DNA of 64,000 nucleotides from Phenylobacterium sp. J367 (GTDB lineage: Bacteria > Pseudomonadota > Alphaproteobacteria > Caulobacterales > Caulobacteraceae): assembly GCF_024699985.1 (NCBI RefSeq), contig NZ_JAJONA010000001.1:3912501-3976500 (forward strand). Direction: 5' to 3'. The first letter of the stretch is position 1; every line of letters begins with the position of its first letter. The notes beneath the pieces are model-generated. The model saw nothing but the letters and a program-made list of their open reading frames with translations. It searched no databases and was not told the DNA's origin. This document shows, piece after piece, positions 29,671 to 38,462 of the stretch. Made by a program: the position numbers and the translations under genes.

Positions 29671-30633
29671 TTAAGCCGCCGCTTCCTTGGCCTGGCGGGC
29701 CGCCTGCAGGCGGGCGAAGTCCTCGCCGGCGTGGTGCGATGACCGGGTCAGCGGGCTCGAGGAGACCATCAGGAACCCCTTGGCCCGCGCGATCTCCTCG
29801 AGCGCCTTGAACTCGTCCGGATGCACGAAGCGGTCGATGGCGGCGTGCCGGCGCGTGGGCTGCAGGTACTGGCCGATGGTGATGAAGTCGACGCCGGCCG
29901 AGCGCATGTCGTCCATGACCTGCATGACCTCCTCCTTGGTCTCCCCCAGCCCGACCATAACGCCCGACTTGGTGAACTGGGTCGGATCGCGCTCCTTCAC
30001 GCGCTCCAGCAGCCGCAGGGAGTGGTAGTAGCGCGCGCCCGGCCGGATGGAGAGATAGAGCCGCGGCACGGTCTCCAGGTTGTGGTTGAAGACGTCGGGC
30101 CTGGCGTCGATCACCAGCTCGGCGGCGCTCGTGGGCTTCCGGAGGAAGTCCGGCGTCAGGATCTCGATGGTGGTGGCCGGCGACGCCGCCCGGATCGCCC
30201 GGACCACGGCCGCGAAGTGCGCCGCCCCGCCGTCCGCCAGGTCGTCCCGGTCCACCGAGGTGATGACCACATGGGCCAGGCCCATCTTGGCGACGGCGTC
30301 GGCGACCCGCGCCGGCTCGGTGGGATCGAGCGCGTCCGGCTTGCCGGTCGTGACGTTGCAGAAGGCGCAGGCCCGGGTGCAGACCTCGCCCATGATCATC
30401 ATGGTGGCGTGGTTCTTGGTCCAGCACTCGCCGATGTTCGGGCAGGCCGCCTCCTCGCAGACCGTGACCAGCCCGTGGCTCTTCACGATGTCCCGTGTGG
30501 CGTTGTAGCCCGCCGAGCCTGGCGCGCGCACGCGCAGCCAGTCCGGCTTGCGCAGGATCGGCGTCTCGGGACGGTTCTGCTTCTCGGGGTGGCGGGGACG
30601 CTTGCCGCCCACGGTGTCGATGACCACGGCCAT
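29671..30633 (-). CDS. lipA: Lipoyl synthase
   Basis: 320 residues from the ATG at 30633. Radical-SAM enzyme inserting two sulfurs into octanoyl groups. The auxiliary cluster cysteines are in [12 protein letters not shown], the radical-SAM cluster in CTRACAFC, and the terminal serine ligand in [18 protein letters not shown]. Full length. It supplies lipoate for the E2 (PdhC) and for the lipoyl domain of PdhB encoded 5-9 kb to the right. Divergent from the SIMPL protein, with 116 bases between starts. Confidence 0.96.
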   Translation of the reverse strand: MAVVIDTVGGKRPRHPEKQNRPETPILRKPDWLRVRAPGSAGYNATRDIVKSHGLVTVCEEAACPNIGECWTKNHATMMIMGEVCTRACAFCNVTTGKPDALDPTEPARVADAVAKMGLAHVVITSVDRDDLADGGAAHFAAVVRAIRAASPATTIEILTPDFLRKPTSAAELVIDARPDVFNHNLETVPRLYLSIRPGARYYHSLRLLERVKERDPTQFTKSGVMVGLGETKEEVMQVMDDMRSAGVDFITIGQYLQPTRRHAAIDRFVHPDEFKALEEIARAKGFLMVSSSPLTRSSHHAGEDFARLQAARQAKEAAA

Positions 30634-30749
30634 GCGCCCTAGATCGTCTGTCGGGGGCTTCGGATCAAGCGGGACGTGCCCTGCGGGACGCGGCGTCTTG
30701 CCCATGGCCCGGCTTCCGGACAGGCTGCGACCTCAAGCTGGAGTTCCGC

Positions 30750-31611
30750 ATGCGTTGCATCGCCCTCGCCGCCGTCGTCCTCGCCGCCGCCCTGCCCGCC
30801 GCCGCCCAGACCCCGGTCGCGCCGCGCGTCTACGACGTCGCGCCCTGGTGGATGGACAAGCCGGTCATCCCGTCCGTCGGCTACGTCTGGACCGAGGTCC
30901 CGGCCAACCGCGCCTACGCTCAGGCCACCTACCAGGCCATCGATCGCAGCGCCGAGGACGCGACGAAACAGGCCGCCGACAAGGTCCGCGCGCTCGGCCA
31001 AGCCCTCGAGGCCTATGGCGCCGACAAGGTCCGGGTGACCACCGCCTTCGCCATCACGCCGCTCTACGCCCAGTACAGGGACAAGGAGGGCAACCTGAAC
31101 GACAACGAACGCGCCGATAAGATCGAACGCTACCAGGTTTCCACGACCGTCTCCGTGGAGGTTCGCGACGTGCGGCTGGCCGAGCGCGTCTACGCCACTC
31201 TGATGGCCGCCAGGCCGTCCTCGACCGAGCAGATGTCGTTCCGCCTCGAGCCAGACAATGAGACGCGCACCCAGATGTTCCGGCGCGCCGTTGAGGACGC
31301 ACGGCGGCGCGCCCTGCTGGGCGCGGAAGCCGCCGGGACCGGGGTCGGCGCGGCGAAGGTGATCGATCCCACCGGCCGCGCCTGCCAGACGGACGTCCTG
31401 CTGGCCGGCCGGCGGCGGCGGCTCGGTCGGCGGGGCCTATCGCGTCCCGCCCCCGGCGCCGCCCCCGCCGCCCGGCTTCGAAGAGATCGTCGTCACCGCC
31501 CAGCGTCGCGCCAGGGAGGTGGGCCTGGACCCGGAGGCCTTCCGACTGCCTGTCCAGCCGCCGATGCAACGCCTGGAAGAGTCCGCCTGCGTGGTCTTCG
31601 CCCTCGGCTGA
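30750..31611 (+). CDS. Periplasmic SIMPL (DUF541) domain protein with proline-rich tail (one frame break)
   Basis: About 286 residues after repair. Sec signal MRCIALAAVVLAAALPAAAQ, then a SIMPL domain (about 60-225) with ATKQAADKVRALGQALEAYG, YQVSTTVSVEVRDV and EDARRRALLGAEAAGTGVG. A base error within the GC-rich 31405-31425 diverts the end. In the corrected frame the tail is YRVPPPAPPPPPGFEEI followed by VVTAQRRAREVG and ends CVVFALG at 31611. The tail is notable because EEIVVTAQRR looks like a TonB box. Family function is poorly known. The 95 bases after it hold the promoter region of the next gene. Confidence 0.8.
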
Positions 31612-31706
31612 CCCCCGCCGTCTCACGGACTGTTACCGACCTTTTCAGACCGTGACCGCGGCTATAGGTTGCGCGCCAACGAGAACAATCCGGGAGGCGT
31701 ACGCCC

Positions 31707-33270
31707 TTGTCGCGTACCTTCGACCCTAGTCGCATCCATACCACGATCTTCGACGCCCTGATCGAGGCGAGCCAGACCTATGGCCTGAAGAAGCCTATCC
31801 TGGAGGACCAGGAGCGCAATCCGCTGACCTACCAGGGCGTGATCCGGGCCGCGTTCGCGCTCGGCCGCAAGATCGCCGCCATGACCAGGCCCGGCGAGCG
31901 TGTGGGCGTCATGCTGCCCGCCTCGGCCGGCGGGGTGGTGACCTTCTTCGCCCTGCACGCCTTTGGCCGCACCCCGACCATGCTGAACTTCACGGCCGGC
32001 ATCCGGAACCTGAAGGCCGCCTGCGAGCTGGCCGGGGGTCAAGCGGGTGCTGACCTCCCACCGCTTCGTCGAGCAGGGCAAGCTGCACGACCTGGTCGAC
32101 GCCCTGGAGGGGCTCACGACCGTCACCTACCTGGAGGACGTCCGCGAGACGATCGGCCTGGGCGACAAGCTCTACGCCGCCGCCGCCGGGGCCTTCCCGA
32201 AGCGCTTCCGCGCCGAGACCCGCTCCGACGCGCCGGGCGTGATCCTGTTCACCTCGGGCAGCTTCGGCGCGCCCCGCGGCGTGGTGCTGACCCAGGCGAA
32301 CCTGATCGCCAACTGCCGCCAGATCGCGGCCCACATCGCGCTCGATCCGGCCTGGGTGTTCTTCAACCCGCTGCCGATCTTCCACGTCTTCGGCCTGACC
32401 GGCGGGGTCCTCCTCCCGCTGCTGACCGGCATGAAGGCCTTCCAGTACCCCTCGCCGCTGCACACCAAGCAGATCCCGCCGCTGGTGAAGGATTCCGGCG
32501 CGGCTGTGCTGTTCGCCACCGACACCTTCATCAACCAGTACGCCCGCGCCGCCCAGCCGGGCGAGCTGTCGGACCTGAAGTTCGTGGTCTGCGGCGCCGA
32601 GAAGGTCCGCGAGGAGACCCACAACCTGATCACCGAGCGGTTCGGGCCGATCCCGCTGCTCGAAGGCTACGGCGCGACCGAGGCCTCGCCGGTGATCGCC
32701 GTCAACAAGCCGGAGGACAACCGCCGCGGCACCGTCGGCGGCCTGCTCCCCGGCATCGAGGTCCGCCTGGAGCCCATGGAGGGCATCCCCGGCGGCGGCA
32801 AGCTCCACGTCCGGGGCCCGAACGTGATGGCGGGCTACCTCCGGCCCGACGGCGGCATCGATCCGCCCGTGGACGGGTGGCACGACACCGGGGACGTGGT
32901 CTCGATCACCGACGACGACGACCGCTGGATCAAGATCCTCGGCCGCGTGAAGCGCTTCGCCAAGGTCGGCGGCGAGATGGTCTCGCTCACCGCCGCCGAG
33001 GACCTGGCCGCCGCCGTCTGGCCGGACTGCCGCCACGCAGTGGTCGCGCTCCCCGACCCGAAGAAGGGCGAACGGCTGATCCTGGTCACCGACAAGCGCG
33101 ACGCCGACCCCGCACCCCTGCTGGCCTATGCGCAACAGCAGGGCGCGCCGGAGATCGCCGTGCCCCGCAAGATCATCCGGGTGCCGGAGATCCCGGTGCT
33201 CGGCACGGGCAAGACCGATTACGTGGCCCTCCAGCGTATCGTCGACGCGGAGATCCGCCGGGCCGCGTGA
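31707..33270 (+). CDS. Stand-alone Aas-like acyl-[ACP] synthetase / AMP-binding enzyme (one frame break)
   Basis: About 520 residues after repair. Closest in pattern to the synthetase half of Aas (RVGVMLPASAGGVVTFFALH and TPTMLNFTAGIRNLKAACEL), without the acyltransferase half. Adenylation motifs: P-loop LFTSGSFGAPRGVVLT, NPLPIFHVFGLTGG, YGATEASPVI, WHDTGDVV and a terminal GTGKTDY lysine. An extra G at 32034-32038 separates the first 110 residues; the repaired junction reads ELAGVKRVLTSHRF. The start is a TTG at 31707 (MSRTFDPSRIH) with GGGAGG about 10 bases upstream. Expected to activate free fatty acids or lysolipid-derived acyl groups. Confidence 0.86.
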
Positions 33271-33278
33271 GTGTTTCC

Positions 33279-33298
33279 GGCCGGGGCTCTCCCCGGCC
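33279..33298 (+). terminator. Hairpin between acyl-ACP synthetase and DoxX genes
   Basis: GGCCGGGG and CCCCGGCC form a perfect 8-base stem around CTCT, 9 bases after the synthetase stop. Only TT follows, so it may be a weak terminator or a processing/attenuation structure ahead of doxX. Confidence 0.5.
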
Positions 33299-33317
33299 TT
33301 CATGGGGGGACTTCACG

Positions 33318-33713
33318 ATGCCGGATCTTTCCGCCTGGGCGCCACGAGTCCTGAGCCTGCTGCGGATCATGGCCGCCCTGCTCTTCATGGAGCACGGCCT
33401 GATGAAGCTCATCAGCTTCCCGGGTCCGCAGCCCGGCGTGCCCGACCCGCTGCCGCCGCTCCTGATCGCCGCGGCCGCCATCGAGATCGTCGGCGGCGCC
33501 TTGATCGCCGTGGGTTTCTTCACCCGCCTCGCCGCCTTCATCTGCTCCGGCCAGATGGCCGTGGCCTATTTCATGGCGCACGCGTCGCAGGGCTTCTGGC
33601 CCGGCCTGAACGGCGGCGACGCGGCCATCCTGTTCTGCTTCGTCTTCCTCTACATCGCCTGCGCCGGTCCAGGTCCCTGGAGCCTGGACGCGGTGGTGCG
33701 GAAGAAGGCGTAG
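33318..33713 (+). CDS. DoxX family membrane protein
   Basis: 131 residues from the ATG at 33318, preceded by GGGGGGA. Four hydrophobic segments with family marks: SLLRIMAALLFMEHGLMKLI at the N-terminus, IAAAAIEIVGGALIAVGFFTR, and FICSGQMAVAYFMAHA. DoxX proteins are small inner-membrane proteins linked in places to thiosulfate or oxidative-stress chemistry; no specific role can be read here. Same strand as the acyl-ACP synthetase, 47 bases downstream. Confidence 0.9.
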   Translation: MPDLSAWAPRVLSLLRIMAALLFMEHGLMKLISFPGPQPGVPDPLPPLLIAAAAIEIVGGALIAVGFFTRLAAFICSGQMAVAYFMAHASQGFWPGLNGGDAAILFCFVFLYIACAGPGPWSLDAVVRKKA

Positions 33714-33721
33714 AACCCCAG

Positions 33722-33861
33722 TCCCTCCCTTAATGTGGAGGGACGACCGCGAAGCGGTCAGGGTGGGGAAGTCGGGCGCAGTCTCCGAGCTCGTGATCTG
33801 AACCACAAACCCCCACCCTGCTCGCCTCCGGCGAGCTGTCCCTCCCCATTAAGGGAGGGAC
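33722..33861. repeat. Intergenic inverted-repeat element, type 'TCCCTCCC'
   Basis: Imperfect palindrome of about 140 bases between doxX and lpd. The left arm begins TCCCTCCCTTAATG and right arm ends CATTAAGGGAGGGA. Inner parts pair too (GGGTGGGG with CCCCACCC), and each arm carries a small hairpin (ACCGCGAAGCGGT; CTCGCCTCCGGCGAG). It lies between convergent genes and could fold as a bidirectional terminator. Elements of the same style lie at 37958, 48237 and 52795. Confidence 0.8.
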
Positions 33862-33868
33862 CCTTTGG

Positions 33869-35272
33869 CTAGATGTGCAGCACCTTGCCGAAGGCGTCGA
33901 GCGACGCCTCGTGCATGGCCTCGCTCATGGTCGGGTGCGGATAGACCGTGGCGTGCAGTTCCGCCTCGGTGGCCTCCAGCGTCATGGCCAGCGCATAGCC
34001 CTGGATCATCTCGGTGACCTCGGCGCCGATCATGTGCGCGCCGATCAGCGCCCCGGTCTTGGCGTCGAACACCGTCTTCACGAAGCCCTCGGTCTCGCCG
34101 GACGCGATGGCCTTGCCGTTCACCTTGAACGGGAAGCGGCCGACCTTCACCTCGATCCCCTGCTCCTTCGCCTGGGCTTCCGTCAGGCCGACGGACGCGA
34201 TCTGCGGGTTCGAATAGGTGCAGCCCGGGATCGGCGCATTCAGGTTCGAGGGCTTCAGCCCCGCGATGTGCTCGATGCAGTGGACCCCCTCGTGGCTCGC
34301 CTTGTGGGCCAGCCAGGGCGGGCCCGCCACGTCGCCGATGGCGTAGAGGCCGGGCACGCCGGTCCCGCCATGGCCGTCGGTGACGACGTGGGTCCGGTCG
34401 ATCTTCACGCCGAGCGCTTCCAGGCCCATGTCCTCGACATTGCCGACGATGCCGATGGCGACGATGGCCACGTCGGCCTCCAGCGTCTCCGCCTTGCCGC
34501 CCGCCTCCAGCTCGATGGCGACGCCGGACTTCGACTTGGTCAGTTTCTTCACGGAGGCCCCTACGCGGAACTTCAGGCCCCGCTTCTCGAACGCCTTGTG
34601 GGCGGCCTTGGAGACCTCCTCGTCCTCGACCGGCAGGATGCGCGGCAGGGCCTCGATCACCGTCACCTCCGAGCCGAGCGCCCGGAAGAAGCTCGCGAAC
34701 TCGATGCCGATGGCGCCGGAGCCCACGACGATCAGCCGCTTCGGCGCTTCCTTCGGAACCAGCGCCTCGCGGTAGGTCCACACGCGCTCGCCGTCCGGCT
34801 CCATGCCGACCTGCGGGATCGTCCGGGCCCGCGCGCCCGTCGCCAGGATCACGTGCTTGGCCTGCACCGTCCGCGAACCGCCGGCGGTCAGGGCGACCAC
34901 CACCTTCGGCGCCGGGCTGCCCTTCTCGAGCTTCGCCGTCCCGGCGATCACCTCGATCTTGTGCTTCTTCATCAGGAAGGCGACGCCGGCGTTGAGCTGG
35001 GCCGAGACCTTCCGCGAGCGCTGCACCACGGCGCCGAAGTCGAACGACGCCTTCTCCACCTTCAGGCCGTAGTCGGCGAGGTGGCCGAGCGTCTCATAGA
35101 CCTCGCCGGACTTCAGCAGCGCCTTGGTCGGGATGCAGCCCCAGTTCAGGCAGATGCCGCCGAGCTCGGCGCGCTCGACGATGGCCGTCTTCATCCCGAG
35201 CTGCGCCGCGCGGATCGCCGTCACATAGCCGCCCGGGCCCGAGCCGATCACCACCACATCGAAATCAGCCAT
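33869..35272 (-). CDS. lpdA: Dihydrolipoamide dehydrogenase (E3)
   Basis: 467 residues, intact. FAD-binding VVIGSGPGGYVTAIRAAQ at the N-terminus, redox-active disulfide in GGICLNWGCIPTK (about residues 39-51), NAD site VVGSGAIGIEFASF, and the C-terminal His-Glu pair in ATVYPHPTMSEAMHE. Reoxidises dihydrolipoyl groups of the pyruvate dehydrogenase complex. Last gene of the pdh operon; its ATG shares one base with the stop of the glutathione-peroxidase gene (TGATG). Confidence 0.96.
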   Translation of the reverse strand: MADFDVVVIGSGPGGYVTAIRAAQLGMKTAIVERAELGGICLNWGCIPTKALLKSGEVYETLGHLADYGLKVEKASFDFGAVVQRSRKVSAQLNAGVAFLMKKHKIEVIAGTAKLEKGSPAPKVVVALTAGGSRTVQAKHVILATGARARTIPQVGMEPDGERVWTYREALVPKEAPKRLIVVGSGAIGIEFASFFRALGSEVTVIEALPRILPVEDEEVSKAAHKAFEKRGLKFRVGASVKKLTKSKSGVAIELEAGGKAETLEADVAIVAIGIVGNVEDMGLEALGVKIDRTHVVTDGHGGTGVPGLYAIGDVAGPPWLAHKASHEGVHCIEHIAGLKPSNLNAPIPGCTYSNPQIASVGLTEAQAKEQGIEVKVGRFPFKVNGKAIASGETEGFVKTVFDAKTGALIGAHMIGAEVTEMIQGYALAMTLEATEAELHATVYPHPTMSEAMHEASLDAFGKVLHI

Positions 35273-35751
35273 CAGAGCAACGCCTCGATCGCGCCTTCCA
35301 GCGCCTTGGGTTCAACGGTGGGCGCGAAGCGGTTCACCACCCGCCCCTGCCGGTCGACGAGGAACTTGGTGAAGTTCCACTTGATGCCCTCGGTGCCCAG
35401 CAGCCCCTTCTTCGCCCCCTTCAGGTAGACGTAGAGCGGGTGGGCCTTCGGGCCGTTGACGTCGATCTTCCGCATCATCGGGAAGTCCACGTCGTAGGTC
35501 AGCGAGCAGAAGCTGGCGATCTCCGCCGCGTCGCCGGGCTCCTGGTTCGAGAACTGGTTGCAGGGAAAGCCCAGCACCACGAGGCCGCGGTCCCGGTATT
35601 TCGTCCAGAGCGCCTCCAGGCCCGCGTACTGGCGGGTGAAGCCGCACTTGCTGGCCGTGTTGACGATCAGCACGACCTTGTCCCGGTAGGCCGAGAGCGG
35701 CGCGGGCTGGCCGTCCAGCGTCTCGGCCTCGAAGTCGTAGATGCTGGCCAC
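35272..35751 (-). CDS. Glutathione peroxidase-like thiol peroxidase
   Basis: 159 residues. GPx fold with peroxidatic Cys in NTASKCGFTRQY, the GLVVLGFPCNQFSNQEPG motif containing Gln and the second Cys, and KWNFTKFLVD with the catalytic Trp and Asn. Being a Cys enzyme with a CNQF cysteine, it probably uses thioredoxin rather than glutathione. It sits inside the pdh operon between pdhC (9 bases upstream) and lpd (1-base overlap), suggesting protection of the complex or use of reducing power from lipoyl groups; that link is inference. Confidence 0.93.
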   Translation of the reverse strand: MASIYDFEAETLDGQPAPLSAYRDKVVLIVNTASKCGFTRQYAGLEALWTKYRDRGLVVLGFPCNQFSNQEPGDAAEIASFCSLTYDVDFPMMRKIDVNGPKAHPLYVYLKGAKKGLLGTEGIKWNFTKFLVDRQGRVVNRFAPTVEPKALEGAIEALL

Positions 35752-35760
35752 GTCGCGGCC

Positions 35761-37068
35761 TCAGACGATCATGGTGATCGGGTCTTCGATCAGCGCCTTG
35801 AACGCGGTCAGCCAGCGCGCGCCCGTGGCCCCATCCACCACCCGGTGGTCGCAGGTCAGGGTCACGCTCATCACGGTGGCGATGGCGAGCTCGTTCCCGC
35901 GCACCACGGGCCGCTTCTCGCCCGCGCCGACCGACAGGATGCAGCCCTGCGGCTCGTTGATGATCGAGGCGAAGGTCTTGATGCCGAACATGCCCAGGTT
36001 GGAGACCGAGAAGGTGCCGCCCTGGAACTCCTCGGGCTTCAGCTTCTTGTTGCGGGCCCGCTCGGCGAGGTCCTTGGCCTCGGTGGCGATCTGCGCCAGG
36101 CCCTTCAGCTCGGCGGAGCGGATGATCGGGGTGATGAGCCCGCCGGGGACCGCCACGGCCATGGCGACGTCCGCATGGTGGTGCATGGCGATGCCTTCCG
36201 GCGAGTAGGAGGCGTTGGCCTCCGGCACCTGCTTCAGGGCCACCGCGGCGGCCTTGATCACCATGTCGTTGACGCTGACCTTCACGCCCTGCTTCTCCAG
36301 CATGGCGTTGATCTTGGTCCGCGCGGCCAGCAGGCCGTCGATCTCCAGGTCGATGGTCAGCGGGAAGTGCGGCACGTCGCGGAAGCTGTCGGTCATCCGC
36401 CGGGCCACCGTCTTGCGCATGCCGTCCAGCGGGATCAGGTCGTAGCTGCCGGGCGCGATGCCCATCTGCTCCAGCGACTGCACCTGCCGGGGCGCAGCAG
36501 CGGCGGCCGGCGCGCCAGGGGCCGGCGCCGCGGGGGCCTTGGCCTGCGAAGCCCCCGGCGAAGCAGGCTGGGCCTTCTCGACGTCGGCCTTGATGATCCG
36601 GCCGTGCGGGCCCGAGCCCTGGATGGCGGCGAGGTCGACGCCCTTCTGCTCGGCGATCCGCCGGGCCAGCGGCGAGGCGAAGATCCGCGGACCGCGCGGG
36701 GCCTGGAAGGCCGCCGCCTTCTCGGGCGCGGGCGCCGCGGCCGGCGCAGGCGCGGGCTTCGCAGCCTCGGCCTTCGGAGCCTCCGCCTTCGGCGCTTCAG
36801 CCTTCGGGGCCGGCGCGGCGGTCTCGCCTTCGCCCGACAGGCGCGCGATCAGGCTGTTCACCTTCACGCCTTCCGTGCCCTCGGGGACCAGGATCTCCTC
36901 GACCACGCCCTCGTCGACAGCCTCCACCTCCATGGTGGCCTTGTCGGTCTCGATCTCGGCGATCACGTCGCCGGAGCGGACGGCGTCGCCCTTCTTCACG
37001 TGCCACTTGGCAAGCGTGCCCTCCTCCATCGTGGGGGACAGGGCGGGCATGAGGATGTCGATCGGCAT
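35761..37068 (-). CDS. pdhC: Dihydrolipoamide acetyltransferase (E2) of pyruvate dehydrogenase
   Basis: 435 residues. One lipoyl domain (1-80) with the lipoylated lysine in [15 protein letters not shown], an Ala/Pro-rich linker with repeated AEAPK units (80-130), an E3/E1-binding domain (about 133-170, [17 protein letters not shown]), a second Ala/Pro linker, and the catalytic domain ending with [20 protein letters not shown] carrying the active-site His and Asp. Organised as in alphaproteobacterial and mitochondrial E2. Downstream of the GFA genes on the same strand. Confidence 0.96.
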   Translation of the reverse strand: MPIDILMPALSPTMEEGTLAKWHVKKGDAVRSGDVIAEIETDKATMEVEAVDEGVVEEILVPEGTEGVKVNSLIARLSGEGETAAPAPKAEAPKAEAPKAEAAKPAPAPAAAPAPEKAAAFQAPRGPRIFASPLARRIAEQKGVDLAAIQGSGPHGRIIKADVEKAQPASPGASQAKAPAAPAPGAPAAAAAPRQVQSLEQMGIAPGSYDLIPLDGMRKTVARRMTDSFRDVPHFPLTIDLEIDGLLAARTKINAMLEKQGVKVSVNDMVIKAAAVALKQVPEANASYSPEGIAMHHHADVAMAVAVPGGLITPIIRSAELKGLAQIATEAKDLAERARNKKLKPEEFQGGTFSVSNLGMFGIKTFASIINEPQGCILSVGAGEKRPVVRGNELAIATVMSVTLTCDHRVVDGATGARWLTAFKALIEDPITMIV

Positions 37069-37076
37069 CGGATCTC

Positions 37077-37511
37077 TCAGGAAGTGGGCTGGGCTTCGAC
37101 GACGACGGCGGGGGTCCAGCGGGCCGCACGGCGCGCCAGACGCTCGGCCGGGGCCTCGTCGTCATAGATCATGGGTTCGGGGGTGCGGCCGTCGAACCCG
37201 TCGAGGTCGACGCCGCGGACGTTGATCACCGCCGTCAGCCCCTCCGGCGTCTCGGTGGTCGCGCCCACATAGACGCCGCACTCGGCGCAGACCAGGAAGT
37301 CGGTGTTCCCCTGGCCGAACCGATAGCGGGTGACGGCGCCCGGGGCGGCCTCGAAGTGGGCGTGGCCCGCCGGGTCGCTGGTGGTCAGGCCGTTGTGCCG
37401 CCGGCAGAAGGTGCACTGGCAGGCCCGGAGCGGCAGTTCGGCGGCCGTCAGCGCGGTGTCCAGGCTGACCCGGATCGCCCCGCAGTGGCAGTGGCCGGCG
37501 AGCGTGGTCAT
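37077..37511 (-). CDS. GFA family zinc-fold protein
   Basis: 144 residues starting [15 protein letters not shown]. Glutathione-dependent formaldehyde-activating (GFA) fold with zinc cysteines in [15 protein letters not shown] and VCAECGVY. Related proteins bind zinc and some speed formation of S-hydroxymethylglutathione, but most members have no known activity. The ATG overlaps the stop of the preceding GFA gene by 4 bases (ATGA), and the stop is 8 bases before pdhC, so it is embedded in the pdh operon. Confidence 0.9.
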   Translation of the reverse strand: MTTLAGHCHCGAIRVSLDTALTAAELPLRACQCTFCRRHNGLTTSDPAGHAHFEAAPGAVTRYRFGQGNTDFLVCAECGVYVGATTETPEGLTAVINVRGVDLDGFDGRTPEPMIYDDEAPAERLARRAARWTPAVVVEAQPTS

Positions 37512-37915
37512 GCCGGCTCCCTGGACAGGTGCGACAGTTCGTGGGCGTTGGCTTCCCAGTTCTGGCCGTCGAAGGCGGTGAGGTCGAGGTCGACGCCGTC
37601 CAGGCTGTCGAGGCAACGGGCGTTGACGCTCCAGCCGTCCGGGTTGGACCGCGGACGGTAGAAGGCCTTCACCCCGCACTCGGCGCAGAACAGGTGCTTC
37701 GCCACCCGGGTGTTGAACGTGTATTCGGCCAGCCGCTCGGCCCCGCGGACGATGCGGAACCGGCTCTCCGGCACGATGACGTGCACGAACCCCGTCTTGG
37801 CGCACATCGAGCAATTGCACGTCTGCGCCTCGACGGTCGCGGGGAGCGCCACTTCAAAGCGCACGCCGCCGCAATGGCATCCGCCGCCCCGCCATTCGAA
37901 CGGTGCGTCAGACAT
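37508..37915 (-). CDS. Second GFA family zinc-fold protein
   Basis: 135 residues starting [20 protein letters not shown]. Zinc ligands appear in [14 protein letters not shown] and [12 protein letters not shown]. It is clearly diverged from the neighbouring GFA protein, so the pair is an old duplication or two independent members. Its start overlaps the end of the DUF559 gene by 8 bases. Confidence 0.9.
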   Translation of the reverse strand: MSDAPFEWRGGGCHCGGVRFEVALPATVEAQTCNCSMCAKTGFVHVIVPESRFRIVRGAERLAEYTFNTRVAKHLFCAECGVKAFYRPRSNPDGWSVNARCLDSLDGVDLDLTAFDGQNWEANAHELSHLSREPA

Positions 37916-38462
37916 GGGCCGCTCCCACATCCACCGGGCTCGCCGGTCGAAACATCCTCCCTTCCTCCTCGATGGAGGAAGGGTCGGGGATGGTGGTGGG
38001 GGCAATGAGTGGCTCGTCCAGGCGCTCGTGGGCGCCAGCGCCAACCTGCGCCGTCTGCCCAAGCTCAGCGGCCCCACCACCACCCAACCCTCCTCCATCG
38101 AGGAGGAGGGCTTCGCGAATGAGATCGATCACGCCGTGCACGTCGTCCCACACCTGCCGATCGCTGAAGCGCAGCACGCGATAGCCTTCCGCTTCGAGCC
38201 AGCGTTGACGCTCGGCGTCCCGCAAGGCCACCTCCGGCAGGCGCTCGTGCACGCCGCCGTCCACCTCAATGACAAGCCGCCGCCCGTGTGAGGCGAAATC
38301 GACGAAGTAGCGACCGATCGGCGCCTGCCGCCGGAAGTTCTGGTCGAGCTTCCGCAGCTCTTTCCACAGCTTCAGCTCCGCGCCATTCATCCGGCGCCGC
38401 ATGCCGCGAGCGCGTGAGGTCGCGCCCGAGGGCAGCCCTTCGCGCTCATAGAGCCCACTCAC
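37908..38462 (-). CDS. DUF559 (Vsr-like endonuclease fold) protein
   Basis: 184 residues from a GTG at 38462 that overlaps the pdhB stop; an internal ATG at [13 protein letters not shown] is an alternative start. The core (about 20-130) is a typical DUF559 domain: [31 protein letters not shown] and [20 protein letters not shown], with the Asp/Glu pair expected for a restriction-like nuclease fold. The last about 50 residues translate an intergenic inverted repeat ([17 protein letters not shown]), so the tail was probably acquired when the repeat entered. Function unknown. Confidence 0.8.
   Translation of the reverse strand: MSGLYEREGLPSGATSRARGMRRRMNGAELKLWKELRKLDQNFRRQAPIGRYFVDFASHGRRLVIEVDGGVHERLPEVALRDAERQRWLEAEGYRVLRFSDRQVWDDVHGVIDLIREALLLDGGGLGGGGAAELGQTAQVGAGAHERLDEPLIAPTTIPDPSSIEEEGRMFRPASPVDVGAAHV
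37958..38110. repeat. Inverted-repeat element inside the DUF559 3' end
   Basis: Left arm CCCTTCCTCCTCGATGGAGG followed by GGATGGTGGTGGGGG; right arm GGCCCCACCACCACCC then CCTCCTCCATCGAGGAGG. Each arm is itself palindromic and the arms pair with each other over about 150 bases. The element is read through by the DUF559 frame. Confidence 0.8.
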
